A DNA stretch of 64,000 nt, from the NCBI RefSeq assembly GCF_964204865.1, contig NC_135261.1, forward strand, positions 15,686,001 through 15,750,000, written 5' to 3'. Below, piece after piece: positions 39,841 through 52,220 of the stretch. Position numbers and translations under genes: made by a program. The stretch is from Styela clava (Eukaryota > Chordata > Ascidiacea > Stolidobranchia > Styelidae). The first letter of the stretch is position 1; the number at the start of each line of letters is the position of its first letter. The notes under the pieces are model-generated. The model was given only the letters and a program-made list of their open reading frames with translations, ran no database searches and had not been told where the DNA came from.

Positions 39841-40671
39841 CGTCAGGCTAATAACCGAATTGCGTAAGTCATTTTTGGCGGTTTTGAGTTTCTCGTAAAA
39901 TTGGTATTTATGTAATGCTGTGCACTGTCTGTTAACTCAGATTTTATTTTAAGAATTCCGAAACCCATAAAATTGGAGGTTTTGTATGACATGCACATTT
40001 ACGTAATTGTTTCGTCATAATGAACTATCATTGTTACCACAGGACTATTGTGACGTCACAAAGGCAAAATAACCTAGACTACGGATTTTTAAGTTTTTGC
40101 ATCTCAGATTCTAGCTTAGCGCATATAAATTTGAATTTTTACTACAGTATAGGAAGGCGTACACTTGTGATATTCACTGTCTGAGTCCAATTCAACTTAG
40201 TTGGCTTTTATATAGGGGACATTGCTGCTTGATTCTTTATATTTAATTTTAGTCTTATTTCGGTGGGTGTGCAGAACGTGTTATATAGTTATATACGATG
40301 AAGTATATATTTTTAAACATAAAAAATATTGTAATTAAAACAGATTAGCTATTTTGGAGATTACACATCGTAGATACTGAGAATTCCATTCGCCTTTTAG
40401 ATTGTTTGGTTTTCAGGACTGGTGCATATAGTCAAGTTGCAAAATTGCGTATGTCCCCAAGTCATAGACACATTTCTGCCTAAGTCACAGTGCGCCATTA
40501 TGACGTCACATAACTGCGTCATACAAATTAACTTAAATCCGGCTACGATCAAAAAATTGAACCATGGCAAATCATTGACTTTCAATGGCATAACAATATC
40601 ATTAGGAAGTTTTTTACGTTTTTCTCAAAACTGCTAAAAATGACTTACGCAATTCGGTTATTAGCGTGACG
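39841..40671. mobile_element. 831-bp MITE with long terminal inverted repeats (tandem copy 1)
   Basis: The ends are CGTCAGGCTAATAACCGA and, inward from the right, CGTCACGCTAATAACCGA; the inverted match runs for about 50-60 bp. ATAT flanks both sides (39837-39840, 40672-40675), giving a 2- to 4-bp target duplication. U2 (near 53735) and U3 (near 61672) have the uninterrupted site ACATATGGCGC. No coding capacity. It carries two consensus CRE palindromes, TGACGTCA, at 40051-40058 and 40501-40508. It sits upstream of peptide gene A. Confidence 0.85.
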
Positions 40672-41712
40672 ATATGGCGCTATAACTATTGACATTGTGC
40701 TTTTAAAAAATAAGAAGAGGTCATTGATTATCTTTCAACAACATAGTCATATACCTATCGAAAGAAAACAAATATTGAGGCAACGTTAAAGCATGGAAAA
40801 TAATATTTTAATTTTAAATTTAGTCCAAGGATTCCATACATCCACGCATATACATCAAGAAATCCAAATTTAATTTAATAATAACATTTAATAATAATAT
40901 CCATATTTTCGTTACATTGACTAGATTGACAATTTCGCAAAAAAGCAGTTTTACGCCCTACGCTTTCAGAAGAGCCTTTGAATTTTTTGCAATCTTTTTC
41001 TGTATAATTATATTTTCCAGAATATGCTGTCTCTGGAGAAATTCATTTTTTATGTTGTAAAAAGGGTTGATAAAATTTTTTCCATTGAATCGAAGCATCA
41101 TAATCAATTTAAAAACATATGTATGTACAGATGCATTGTTAGAAATAAAGAGGATTTTTTCGTGTGAAGGTAGCTGTCCATTCTGTTGTTGTTGTTGTTG
41201 CCGTGGGATACAATTTTCATATTGGAGAATAGAAGAAAACTGGAAATTCATAATTTTATTCTTGATGTTGCTATAGTGAGAAATTCTATACAATAATAGC
41301 GTGATGTGTTTAAACTCGGTTAACAATTCATTTCTTTTCCAGATTGTAATTTAGCACTATTCTCTTATTTACGTGATTTCAATACAATAAGCTCAACAAT
41401 CTCTAATTCAGCATTTATGCGATGCGAAAAATGTCTGTTCTAGTGATCCTGGTCCGCACAAAATAGTTGAATTGCTTCGAGTATTTGCGGTTTCAGCCCA
41501 TAATTCGATTACGCGACTTTCCAATAGACAGACATTTGGCACGCAATACTGTGTGTACTATTGCCTCTGATGGAATCAAGTAGCCTAGGTTATATATTAT
41601 GTTCCTGCGCTTTATAGTTCTTAAGTTTCAATCTTTCACGTTGATTCTTCGTGGTTACCTGTATCTCATTTTCTCATCCTGAAATGTTTTGTTTTTTTAT
41701 GTATAGCTCACA

Positions 41713-41958
41713 GTTGGCGAGTGCGTCGATCCCCAGGACACTAAAATCGTTCATGGTATGGCCTTTACTGTTGAAGTGGTTGACAACTGATGTTGGGGCT
41801 TTTTTCGAATATCCCTGATAGCGACAGAAAATTGAAGACGAGAATCTCGGACCACATCAGGGATATTCGAAGCACCAACACCAGTTGCCAATCAATTCAA
41901 GAGCAAATGCTACACCCTGAACGATTCCAGTGTCCTGGGAATCGACGCACTCACCAAC
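41713..41958. repeat. Imperfect foldback with PLE/GIY-YIG-like coding trace (tandem copy 1)
   Basis: Arms 41713-41820 and 41857-41958 are inverted copies at roughly 80% identity (for example GAGTGCGTCGAT with CGACGCACTC, and CGAATATCCCTGAT with ATCAGGGATATTCG), with a 36-bp loop. The right side reads RKLKTRISDHIRDIRSTNT, which resembles the C-terminal GIY-YIG region of Penelope-like elements, then shifts frame. The foldback is certain; the protein resemblance is tentative. Confidence 0.6.
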
Positions 41959-42169
41959 CGTCACTTCCAAATATTGTTCCATATCGCTGTGTTTGTTCAT
42001 ACTAAAAATGTATTTGACGTGTGTTTGCCCTTTAGCCTACATCTCCTATAGGAGCTAGACAACTTGCATATTAGTATTGGTTGCTAGCAAAAACACTTGG
42101 TTATTTATTGCAAACGATTCACAAAAATACGATGCTGCGCTGTGTTTTATGCATTTATTCAGCGCATGT

Positions 42170-43220
42170 TTGTGAAAGTCTGATTATTTTATTGTGCTCC
42201 TAAATATTTATCGCTTTCGTTGGGTATTGCTGCTCTTTTTAATCGATTTTTACCGAGGAAACGTGACTTCACGATTATGTGAAAACGTTAGGGATAAAAA
42301 ATTGCAATCTAAAAGATTTTAATAACATGGCGCATTCGCAAAACATCTGATCGGAGATTTAAGATCAGCGCTTTAAAAAAAATAGGCCTGAACCAAACCC
42401 CTTTAGAGTCTGTCAGAACTATTTCTATTGAATTAACCTGATCATTGTAACATTTGATCAGAACTCTGATCACCCTGCTTCAACAGTAGAGAATAATATA
42501 TTTGTCTCAAAAATTGCAAATCTTCAAGTTTATTTGATTTAAGAAAACAAATGTAAATGAATTCAATAAATTTCAGTTGAGTTCAAAATGGCACAGAAAG
42601 CTGTTTGAATTGCCGATGATTTGATCATTCGATCATTCACTTGGCTCTCCTTTATCCATGTTGTCAAAATCAGCAAGGAAGTCTGTAACACGTATTTGTA
42701 TATTAATAATACACAGTCAGATGTAAATGATATCATCGATTAGAAGACGCCATTAAGTCAAGATTTAAATCTTGAATTTGAATTATGTGAAGATGTAAAT
42801 ATATTTGAATAGTCTTCTGGCTAGACTTTTTTTTAAATTTTGGTTGATCTATGGAGCTTACGATTGAATAATTTTGGTGGGGACTCGACGAAATTTTTAA
42901 AATATTCTCTATATACAATGTCAGCCAACGTAATTCCATAATCGACAGCTCTAACTACAGTATACATATGGATAACTTTATTGAGAGATTTCTAATTAAT
43001 TCGACAAAACATATCAAGTACATATAAAATTATTAATTGTTTTATGGAAAAAAGAAGAAATTCATCCGGAGACGATTTTATAGAATCTTACCAGCAAAAT
43101 TGTCGTCGTGAAAAATCGAACGTTTTTTCTTTCCCCAATTCACAGGCGACGGTCCTCTGTTTGAAAGTATTACAGTATATATAAAAATAAGTCATCAAGA
43201 ATAAGAGTTTACGAAGATGA
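42170..43220. repeat. Duplicated segment U2, left part (also the end of tandem copy 1)
   Basis: Resembles U1 near 37715-38830 and U3 near 59530-60560 but is more diverged from either than the tandem copies are from each other. It continues, in copy 3 and beyond, at 52809-55049. It contains exons 3B and 2B. Confidence 0.65.
42529..42534 (-). terminator. Poly(A) signal of hybrid peptide gene 1
   Basis: AATAAA on the minus strand about 99 nt past the exon 3B stop. Confidence 0.6.
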
Positions 43221-43970
43221 TTCAGCATTTCCGAAATGAAGTTCCAAATCGTAAAAAAGTTCGAATCGAAAATTGAATATACTTTAATTAACTATACTAT
43301 ATGACTTTGTTAATTTTCAATTTGCTTGTAGGGATTACGATTGAACATTTCTGGTTGGAAATCGACAAAATTTTAAAACAATTCTATATATTGTCAGCCA
43401 ACGTAATGCCATAATTGACCGCTCTAAATTTAGTATACATATGGATAGATTTATTGAGAGATTCTTAATTAGTTCGACGAAACATATCAAAAACAAAATT
43501 TTACGGTTTTTATGGAAAAAATAAAAAATATATATACTCGGAGACTACTTTATACAATCTTACCAGCAAAATTGTCATCGTGAAAAATCGAACGTTTTTT
43601 CTTTGCCCAATTTATAGGCGGTGTTCGTCTGTTTGAAAGTAATTTAGTGTAAGAGATAAAAAGCGAGAGTGTACGACGATAATAGTGTTCGCAGCCATTT
43701 AATTTCAACTCAAGTACGTACGTAAATGAGTAGAATGTCAGTGATTTTGAAAAATTAAAAGTTTGCTTAAAGTCTGACAACACGAATTAAATTTCAAGCT
43801 CATATATATATATACCATCTTCTGAATATGACTTATTTTATAATTGTTTACCTCGTTTCCCCGTGGTCATTTATAGGCGCCGGAGTTGCACCGGTATCAA
43901 ATGGTGTCACTTCAACAACCATAGCGGCATAAACAACAAAAACAGTTGCTGCGAAATATCTGAGTTTCAT
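42633..43970 (-). CDS. Hybrid A/B secreted peptide gene 1, with two alternative second exons
   Basis: Exon 1A 43970-43852, exon 2A 43628-43564, exon 2B 43156-43092, exon 3B 42682-42633. Exons 2A and 2B are each 65 nt, enter at phase 2 and leave at phase 1. Either 1A-2A-3B or 1A-2B-3B gives a 77-residue precursor. Joining both shifts the frame and meets a stop six codons into 2B. The predicted isoforms differ in PPINWAKKKR versus GPSPVNWGKKKR before a common acidic tail (DFLADFDNMDKGEPSE). A TATA box (44019-44026) and a poly(A) signal are intact. The gene was created at the tandem junction, which fuses intron 2 of type A to intron 1 of type B. Whether it is transcribed, and which exon is used, is not visible. 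Confidence 0.65.
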
Positions 43971-44018
43971 CTTGCTTTGGTATCAGTTTGTAGCATGTTC
44001 AAATGAAATCACTCGCTT

Positions 44019-44026
44019 TATTTATA
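44019..44026 (-). promoter_or_regulatory. TATA box of hybrid peptide gene 1
   Basis: TATAAATA on the minus strand, 49 bp upstream of the ATG at 43970. Confidence 0.65.
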
Positions 44027-44634
44027 CGGCTATCTCTTTATTTCCTTAAGTAATAAAAAGCTTTCTACTCGAATGAATTATCGTTATCAATTTGAAAGTA
44101 GAGTCAATTTAATTAGCATAATCTGGGGTGGTGACTCTTCAATAGATAAGATCGGTTGCTATTTGGCTATGTTTTTTTGGGTTGAAACTGCTCAATCACT
44201 TGCAAATAGGTCGATTTTTCTCGATAAGTACATATGACTGAGGTAATTAAGGAATGCATAATATCCACTTAACAATAAATATAGTAATAGCCACAGAATC
44301 AATTAAAAGTGAAAAATTGATTGTATAAAGCTTGTTAAATTTTAGCTAATTTTTATCTTTCTTCTTTTTTATCTATTTAATAAATGTAATGATGATAAGC
44401 GTAATGTATTCATTGTCAAAAAATTTCTTATTGTTTCAAAATTACATATTATCTATGCACATGTCTTAATCGTTTTTACATTCATGAACGATCCACAATT
44501 GCAAAAACAAAAACCTTCTGTTAAATCGAGTTTCAGAATTTATTCCATATACTTATATCTATTACACTAATAATAATGTGACGACTATCTTATAGTCATA
44601 AAATTGGTATAATTGAACATATGATGTTACATAT

Positions 44635-45465
44635 CGTCAGGCTAATAACCGAATTGCGTAAGTCATTTTTGGCGGTTTTGAGTTTCTCGTAAAATTGGTA
44701 TTTATGTAATGCTGTGCACTGTCTGTTAACTCAGATTTTATTTTAAGAATTCCGAAACCCATAAAATTGGAGATTTTGTATGACATGCACATTTACGTAA
44801 TTGTTTCGTCATAATGAACTATCATTGTTACCACAGGACTATTGTGACGTCACAAAGGCAAAATAACCTAGACTACGGATTTTTAAGTTTTTGCATCTCA
44901 GATTCTAGCTTAGCGCATATAAATTTGAATTTTTACTACAGTATAGGAAGGCGTACACTTGTGATATTCACTGTCTGAGTCCAATTCAACTTAGTTGGCT
45001 TTTATATAGGGGACATTGCTGCTTGATTCTTTATATTTAATTTTAGTCTTATTTCGGTGGGTGTGCAGAACGTGTTATATAGTTATATACGATGAAGTAT
45101 ATATTTTTAAACATAAAAAATATTGTAATTAAAACAGATTAGCTATTTTGGAGATTACACATCGTAGATACTGAGAATTCCATTCGCCTTTTAGATTGTT
45201 TGGTTTTCAGGACTGGTGCATATAGTCAAGTTGCAAAATTGCGTATGTCCCCAAGTCATAGACACATTTCTGCCTAAGTCACAGTGCGCCATTATGACGT
45301 CACATAACTGCGTCATACAAATTAACTTAAATCCGGCTACGATCAAAAAATTGAACCATGGCAAATCATTGACTTTCAATGGCATAACAATATCATTAGG
45401 AAGTTTTTTACGTTTTTCTCAAAACTGCTAAAAATGACTTACGCAATTCGGTTATTAGCGTGACG
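44635..45465. mobile_element. 831-bp MITE (tandem copy 2)
   Basis: Same element as 39841-40671, carried along by the tandem duplication rather than inserted independently. CRE palindromes are at 44845-44852 and 45295-45302. Confidence 0.85.
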
Positions 45466-46506
45466 ATATGGCGCTATAACTATTGACATTGTGCTTTTAA
45501 AAAATAAGAAGAGGTCATTGATTATCTTTCAACAACATAGTCATATACCTATCGAAAGAAAACAAATATTGAGGCAACGTTAAAGCATGGAAAATAATAT
45601 TTTAATTTTAAATTTAGTCCAAGGATTCCATACATCCACGCATATACATCAAGAAATCCAAATTTAATTTAATAATAACATTTAATAATAATATCCATAT
45701 TTTCGTTACATTGACTAGATTGACAATTTCGCAAAAAAGCAGTTTTACGCCCTACGCTTTCAGAAGAGCCTTTGAATTTTTTGCAATCTTTTTCTGTATA
45801 ATTATATTTTCCAGAATATGCTGTCTCTGGAGAAATTCATTTTTTATGTTGTAAAAAGGGTTGATAAAATTTTTTCCATTGAATCGAAGCATCATAATCA
45901 ATTTAAAAACATATGTATGTACAGATGCATTGTTAGAAATAAAGAGGATTTTTTCGTGTGAAGGTAGCTGTCCATTCTGTTGTTGTTGTTGTTGCCGTGG
46001 GATACAATTTTCATATTGGAGAATAGAAGAAAACTGGAAATTCATAATTTTATTCTTGATGTTGCTATAGTGAGAAACTCTATACAATAATAGCGTGATG
46101 TGTTTAAACTCGGTTAACAATTCATTTCTTTTCCAGATTGTAATTTAGCACTATTCTCTTATTTACGTGATTTCAATACAATAAGCTCAATAATCTCTAA
46201 TTCAGCATTTATGCGATGCGAAAAATGTCTGTTCTAGTGATCCTGGTCCGCACAAAATAGTTGAATTGCTTCGAGTATTTGCGGTTTCAGCCCATAATTC
46301 GATTACGCGACTTTCCAATAGACAGACATTTGGCACGCAATACTGTGTGTACTATTGCCTCTGATGGAATCAAGTAGCCTAGGTTATATATTATGTTCCT
46401 GCGCTTTATAGTTCTTAAGTTTCAATCTTTCACGTTGATTCTTCGTGGTTACCTGTATCTCATTTTCTCATCCTGAAATGTTTTGTTTTTTTATGTATAG
46501 CTCACA

Positions 46507-46752
46507 GTTGGCGAGTGCGTCGATCCCCAGGACACTAAAATCGTTCATGGTATGGCCTTTACTGTTGAAGTGGTTGACAACTGATGTTGGGGCTTTTTTC
46601 GAATATCCCTGATAGCGACAGAAAATTGAAGACGAGAATCTCGGACCACATCAGGGATATTCGAAGCACCAACACCAGTTGCCAATCAATTCAAGAGCAA
46701 ATGCTACACCCTGAACGATTCCAGTGTCCTGGGAATCGACGCACTCACCAAC
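46507..46752. repeat. Imperfect foldback (tandem copy 2)
   Basis: Same structure as 41713-41958, shifted by 4794 bp. Confidence 0.6.
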
Positions 46753-47322
46753 CGTCACTTCCAAATATTGTTCCATATCGCTGTGTTTGTTCATACTAAA
46801 AATGTATTTGACGTGTGTTTGCCCTTTAGCCTACATCTCCTATAGGAGCTAGACAACTTGCATATTAGTATTGGTTGCTAGCAAAAACACTTGGTTATTT
46901 ATTGCAAACGATTCACAAAAATACGATGCTGCGCTGTGTTTTATGCATTTATTCAGCGCATGTTTGTGAAAGTCTGATTATTTTATTGTGCTCCTAAATA
47001 TTTATCGCTTTCGTTGGGTATTGCTGCTCTTTTTAATCGATTTTTACCGAGGAAACGTGACTTCACGATTATGTGAAAACGTTAGGGATAAAAAATTGCA
47101 ATCTAAAAGATTTTAATAACATGGCGCATTCGCAAAACATCTGATCGGAGATTTAAGATCTGCGCTTTAAAAAAAATAGGCCTGAACCAAACCCCTTTAG
47201 AGTCTGTCAGAACTATTTCTATTGAATTAACCTGATCATTGTAACATTTGATCAGAACTCTGATCACCCTGCTTCAACAGTAGAGAATAATATATTTGTC
47301 TCAAAAATTGCAAATCTTCAAG

Positions 47323-47328
47323 TTTATT
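47323..47328 (-). terminator. Poly(A) signal of hybrid peptide gene 2
   Basis: AATAAA on the minus strand about 99 nt past the stop at 47427. Confidence 0.6.
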
Positions 47329-47426
47329 TGATTTAAGAAAACAAATGTAAATGAATTCAATAAATTTCAGTTGAGTTCAAAATGGCACAGAAAGCTGTTT
47401 GAATTGCCGATGATTTGATCATTCGA

Positions 47427-48764
47427 TCATTCACTTGGCTCTCCTTTATCCATGTTGTCAAAATCAGCAAGGAAGTCTGTAACACGTATTTGTATATTAA
47501 TAATACACAGTCAGATGTAAATGATATCATCGATTAGAAGACGCCATTAAGTCAAGATTTAAATCTTGAATTTGAATTATGTGAAGATGTAAATATATTT
47601 GAATAGTCTTCTGGCTAGACTTTTTTTTAAATTTTGGTTGATCTATGGAGCTTACGATTGAATAATTTTGGTGGGGACTCGACGAAATTTTTAAAATATT
47701 CTCTATATACAATGTCAGCCAACGTAATTCCATAATCGACAGCTCTAACTACAGTATACATATGGATAACTTTATTGAGAGATTTCTAATTAATTCGACA
47801 AAACATATCAAGTACATATAAAATTATTAATTGTTTTATGGAAAAAAGAAGAAATTCATCCGGAGACGATTTTATAGAATCTTACCAGCAAAATTGTCGT
47901 CGTGAAAAATCGAACGTTTTTTCTTTCCCCAATTCACAGGCGACGGTCCTCTGTTTGAAAGTATTACAGTATATATAAAAATAAGTCATCAAGAATAAGA
48001 GTTTACGAAGATGATTCAGCATTTCCGAAATGAAGTTCCAAATCGTAAAAAAGTTCGAATCGAAAATTGAATATACTTTAATTAACTATACTATATGACT
48101 TTGTTAATTTTCAATTTGCTTGTAGGGATTACGATTGAACATTTCTGGTTGGAAATCGACAAAATTTTAAAACAATTCTATATATTGTCAGCCAACGTAA
48201 TGCCATAATTGACCGCTCTAAATTTAGTATACATATGGATAGATTTATTGAGAGATTCTTAATTAGTTCGACGAAACATATCAAAAACAAAATTTTACGG
48301 TTTTTATGGAAAAAATAAAAAATATATATACTCGGAGACTACTTTATACAATCTTACCAGCAAAATTGTCATCGTGAAAAATCGAACGTTTTTTCTTTGC
48401 CCAATTTATAGGCGGTGTTCGTCTGTTTGAAAGTAATTTAGTGTAAGAGATAAAAAGCGAGAGTGTACGACGATAATAGTGTTCGCAGCCATTTAATTTC
48501 AACTCAAGTACGTACGTAAATGAGTAGAATGTCAGTGATTTTGAAAAATTAAAAGTTTGCTTAAAGTCTGACAACACGAATTAAATTTCAAGCTCATATA
48601 TATATATACCATCTTCTGAATATGACTTATTTTATAATTGTTTACCTCGTTTCCCCGTGGTCATTTATAGGCGCCGGAGTTGCACCGGTATCAAATGGTG
48701 TCACTTCAACAACCATAGCGGCATAAACAACAAAAACAGTTGCTGCGAAATATCTGAGTTTCAT
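47427..48764 (-). CDS. Hybrid A/B secreted peptide gene 2, with two alternative second exons
   Basis: Same layout as hybrid gene 1, shifted by 4794 bp: exon 1A 48764-48646, 2A 48422-48358, 2B 47950-47886, 3B 47476-47427. Coding exons are the same as in hybrid gene 1 by eye, so both genes would yield the same two alternative 77-residue precursors. TATA box at 48813-48820. The near-identity means short reads could not tell the two genes apart. Confidence 0.65.
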
Positions 48765-48812
48765 CTTGCTTTGGTATCAGTTTGTAGCATGTTCAAATGA
48801 AATCACTCGCTT

Positions 48813-48820
48813 TATTTATA
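48813..48820 (-). promoter_or_regulatory. TATA box of hybrid peptide gene 2
   Basis: TATAAATA on the minus strand, 49 bp upstream of the ATG at 48764. Confidence 0.65.
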
Positions 48821-49428
48821 CGGCTATCTCTTTATTTCCTTAAGTAATAAAAAGCTTTCTACTCGAATGAATTATCGTTATCAATTTGAAAGTAGAGTCA
48901 ATTTAATTAGCATAATCTGGGGTGGTGACTCTTCAATAGATAAGATCGGTTGCTATTTGGCTATGTTTTTTTGGGTTGAAACTGCTCAATCACTTGCAAA
49001 TAGGTCGATTTTTCTCGATAAGTACATATGACTGAGGTAATTAAGGAATGCATAATATCCACTTAACAATAAATATAGTAATAGCCACAGAATCAATTAA
49101 AAGTGAAAAATTGATTGTATAAAGCTTGTTAAATTTTAGCTAATTTTTATCTTTCTTCTTTTTTATCTATTTAATAAATGTAATGATGATAAGCGTAATG
49201 TATTCATTGTCAAAAAATTTCTTATTGTTTCAAAATTACATATTATCTATGCACATGTCTTAATCGTTTTTACATTCATGAACGATCCACAATTGCAAAA
49301 ACAAAAACCTTCTGTTAAATCGAGTTTCAGAATTTATTCCATATACTTATATCTATTACACTAATAATAATGTGACGACTATCTTATAGTCATAAAATTG
49401 GTATAATTGAACATATGATGTTACATAT

Positions 49429-50259
49429 CGTCAGGCTAATAACCGAATTGCGTAAGTCATTTTTGGCGGTTTTGAGTTTCTCGTAAAATTGGTATTTATG
49501 TAATGCTGTGCACTGTCTGTTAACTCAGATTTTATTTTAAGAATTCCGAAACCCATAAAATTGGAGATTTTGTATGACATGCACATTTACGTAATTGTTT
49601 CGTCATAATGAACTATCATTGTTACCACAGGACTATTGTGACGTCACAAAGGCAAAATAACCTAGACTACGGATTTTTAAGTTTTTGCATCTCAGATTCT
49701 AGCTTAGCGCATATAAATTTGAATTTTTACTACAGTATAGGAAGGCGTACACTTGTGATATTCACTGTCTGAGTCCAATTCAACTTAGTTGGCTTTTATA
49801 TAGGGGACATTGCTGCTTGATTCTTTATATTTAATTTTAGTCTTATTTCGGTGGGTGTGCAGAACGTGTTATATAGTTATATACGATGAAGTATATATTT
49901 TTAAACATAAAAAATATTGTAATTAAAACAGATTAGCTATTTTGGAGATTACACATCGTAGATACTGAGAATTCCATTCGCCTTTTAGATTGTTTGGTTT
50001 TCAGGACTGGTGCATATAGTCAAGTTGCAAAATTGCGTATGTCCCCAAGTCATAGACACATTTCTGCCTAAGTCACAGTGCGCCATTATGACGTCACATA
50101 ACTGCGTCATACAAATTAACTTAAATCCGGCTACGATCAAAAAATTGAACCATGGCAAATCATTGACTTTCAATGGCATAACAATATCATTAGGAAGTTT
50201 TTTACGTTTTTCTCAAAACTGCTAAAAATGACTTACGCAATTCGGTTATTAGCGTGACG
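49429..50259. mobile_element. 831-bp MITE (tandem copy 3)
   Basis: Third copy of the element described at 39841-40671. CRE palindromes are at 49639-49646 and 50089-50096. Confidence 0.85.
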
Positions 50260-51300
50260 ATATGGCGCTATAACTATTGACATTGTGCTTTTAAAAAATA
50301 AGAAGAGGTCATTGATTATCTTTCAACAACATAGTCATATACCTATCGAAAGAAAACAAATATTGAGGCAACGTTAAAGCATGGAAAATAATATTTTAAT
50401 TTTAAATTTAGTCCAAGGATTCCATACATCCACGCATATACATCAAGAAATCCAAATTTAATTTAATAATAACATTTAATAATAATATCCATATTTTCGT
50501 TACATTGACTAGATTGACAATTTCGCAAAAAAGCAGTTTTACGCCCTACGCTTTCAGAAGAGCCTTTGAATTTTTTGCAATCTTTTTCTGTATAATTATA
50601 TTTTCCAGAATATGCTGTCTCTGGAGAAATTCATTTTTTATGTTGTAAAAAGGGTTGATAAAATTTTTTCCATTGAATCGAAGCATCATAATCAATTTAA
50701 AAACATATGTATGTACAGATGCATTGTTAGAAATAAAGAGGATTTTTTCGTGTGAAGGTAGCTGTCCATTCTGTTGTTGTTGTTGTTGCCGTGGGATACA
50801 ATTTTCATATTGGAGAATAGAAGAAAACTGGAAATTCATAATTTTATTCTTGATGTTGCTATAGTGAGAAACTCTATACAATAATAGCGTGATGTGTTTA
50901 AACTCGGTTAACAATTCATTTCTTTTCCAGATTGTAATTTAGCACTATTCTCTTATTTACGTGATTTCAATACAATAAGCTCAACAATCTCTAATTCAGC
51001 ATTTATGCGATGCGAAAAATGTCTGTTCTAGTGATCCTGGTCCGCACAAAATAGTTGAATTGCTTCGAGTATTTGCGGTTTCAGCCCATAATTCGATTAC
51101 GCGACTTTCCAATAGACAGACATTTGGCACGCAATACTGTGTGTACTATTGCCTCTGATGGAATCAAGTAGCCTAGGTTATATATTATGTTCCTGCGCTT
51201 TATAGTTCTTAAGTTTCAATCTTTCACGTTGATTCTTCGTGGTTACCTGTATCTCATTTTCTCATCCTGAAATGTTTTGTTTTTTTATGTATAGCTCACA

Positions 51301-51546
51301 GTTGGCGAGTGCGTCGATCCCCAGGACACTAAAATCGTTCATGGTATGGCCTTTACTGTTGAAGTGGTTGACAACTGATGTTGGGGCTTTTTTCGAATAT
51401 CCCTGATAGCGACAGAAAATTGAAGACGAGAATCTCGGACCACATCAGGGATATTCGAAGCACCAACACCAGTTGCCAATCAATTCAAGAGCAAATGCTA
51501 CACCCTGAACGATTCCAGTGTCCTGGGAATCGACGCACTCACCAAC
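51301..51546. repeat. Imperfect foldback (tandem copy 3)
   Basis: Same structure as 41713-41958, shifted by 9588 bp. Confidence 0.6.
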
Positions 51547-52116
51547 CGTCACTTCCAAATATTGTTCCATATCGCTGTGTTTGTTCATACTAAAAATGTA
51601 TTTGACGTGTGTTTGCCCTTTAGCCTACATCTCCTATAGGAGCTAGACAACTTGCATATTAGTATTGGTTGCTAGCAAAAACACTTGGTTATTTATTGCA
51701 AACGATTCACAAAAATACGATGCTGCGCTGTGTTTTATGCATTTATTCAGCGCATGTTTGTGAAAGTCTGATTATTTTATTGTGCTCCTAAATATTTATC
51801 GCTTTCGTTGGGTATTGCTGCTCTTTTTAATCGATTTTTACCGAGGAAACGTGACTTCACGATTATGTGAAAACGTTAGGGATAAAAAATTGCAATCTAA
51901 AAGATTTTAATAACATGGCGCATTCGCAAAACATCTGATCGGAGATTTAAGATCTGCGCTATAAAAAAAATAGGCCTGAACCAAACCCCTTTAGAGTCTG
52001 TCAGAACTATTTCTATTGAATTAACCTGATCATTGTAACATTTGATCAGAACTCTGATCACCCTGCTTCAACAGTAGAGAATAATATATTTGTCTCAAAA
52101 ATTGCAAATCTTCAAG

Positions 52117-52122
52117 TTTATT
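52117..52122 (-). terminator. Poly(A) signal of peptide gene B
   Basis: AATAAA on the minus strand about 99 nt past the stop at 52221. Confidence 0.65.
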
Positions 52123-52220
52123 TGATTTAAGAAAACAAATGTAAATGAATTCAATAAATTTCAGTTGAGTTCAAAATGGCACAGAAAGCTGTTTGAATTG
52201 CCGATGATTTGATCATTCGA

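Larger units (their letters stand above)
28900..41575. repeat. Duplicated segment U1
   Basis: Matches U3 (about 55515-63176) along its length, interrupted by a hAT element (30404-32428), the pogo element (34736-37586) and a MITE (39841-40671). Shared landmarks: the TIR element, CCTTGACCCCAGAAAATTG near 33190 and 57305, AACCGGAAGAGAGGCTGTG near 34157 and 58724, and peptide genes A and C. About 30342-32827 is not shared apart from its edges. The segment contains peptide gene A. Confidence 0.7.
38427..43220. repeat. Tandem 4794-bp unit, copy 1
   Basis: Three copies follow each other at exactly 4794-bp spacing (starts 38427, 43221, 48015). Each holds exons 1A and 2A, an 831-bp MITE, a foldback of about 245 bp, and exons 3B and 2B. 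The junction (GAAGATGATTCAGC) joins U2 sequence to U1 sequence with a 2-bp overlap. Copy 1 differs from copies 2 and 3 at a few single sites (for example near 38673, 38914, 39973 and 42365). Confidence 0.95.
43221..48014. repeat. Tandem 4794-bp unit, copy 2
   Basis: Near-identical to copies 1 and 3. It shares with copy 3 several bases that differ from copy 1. Known differences from copy 3 are single bases near 46192 and 47165. Confidence 0.95.

Noticed and set aside
40958..41326. 122-codon minus-strand frame with a Gln run, repeated in all tandem copies
   Set aside because: Repetition is due to the tandem duplication. The frame is not kept in the diverged copies near 54100 and 62050, where only short stretches match.
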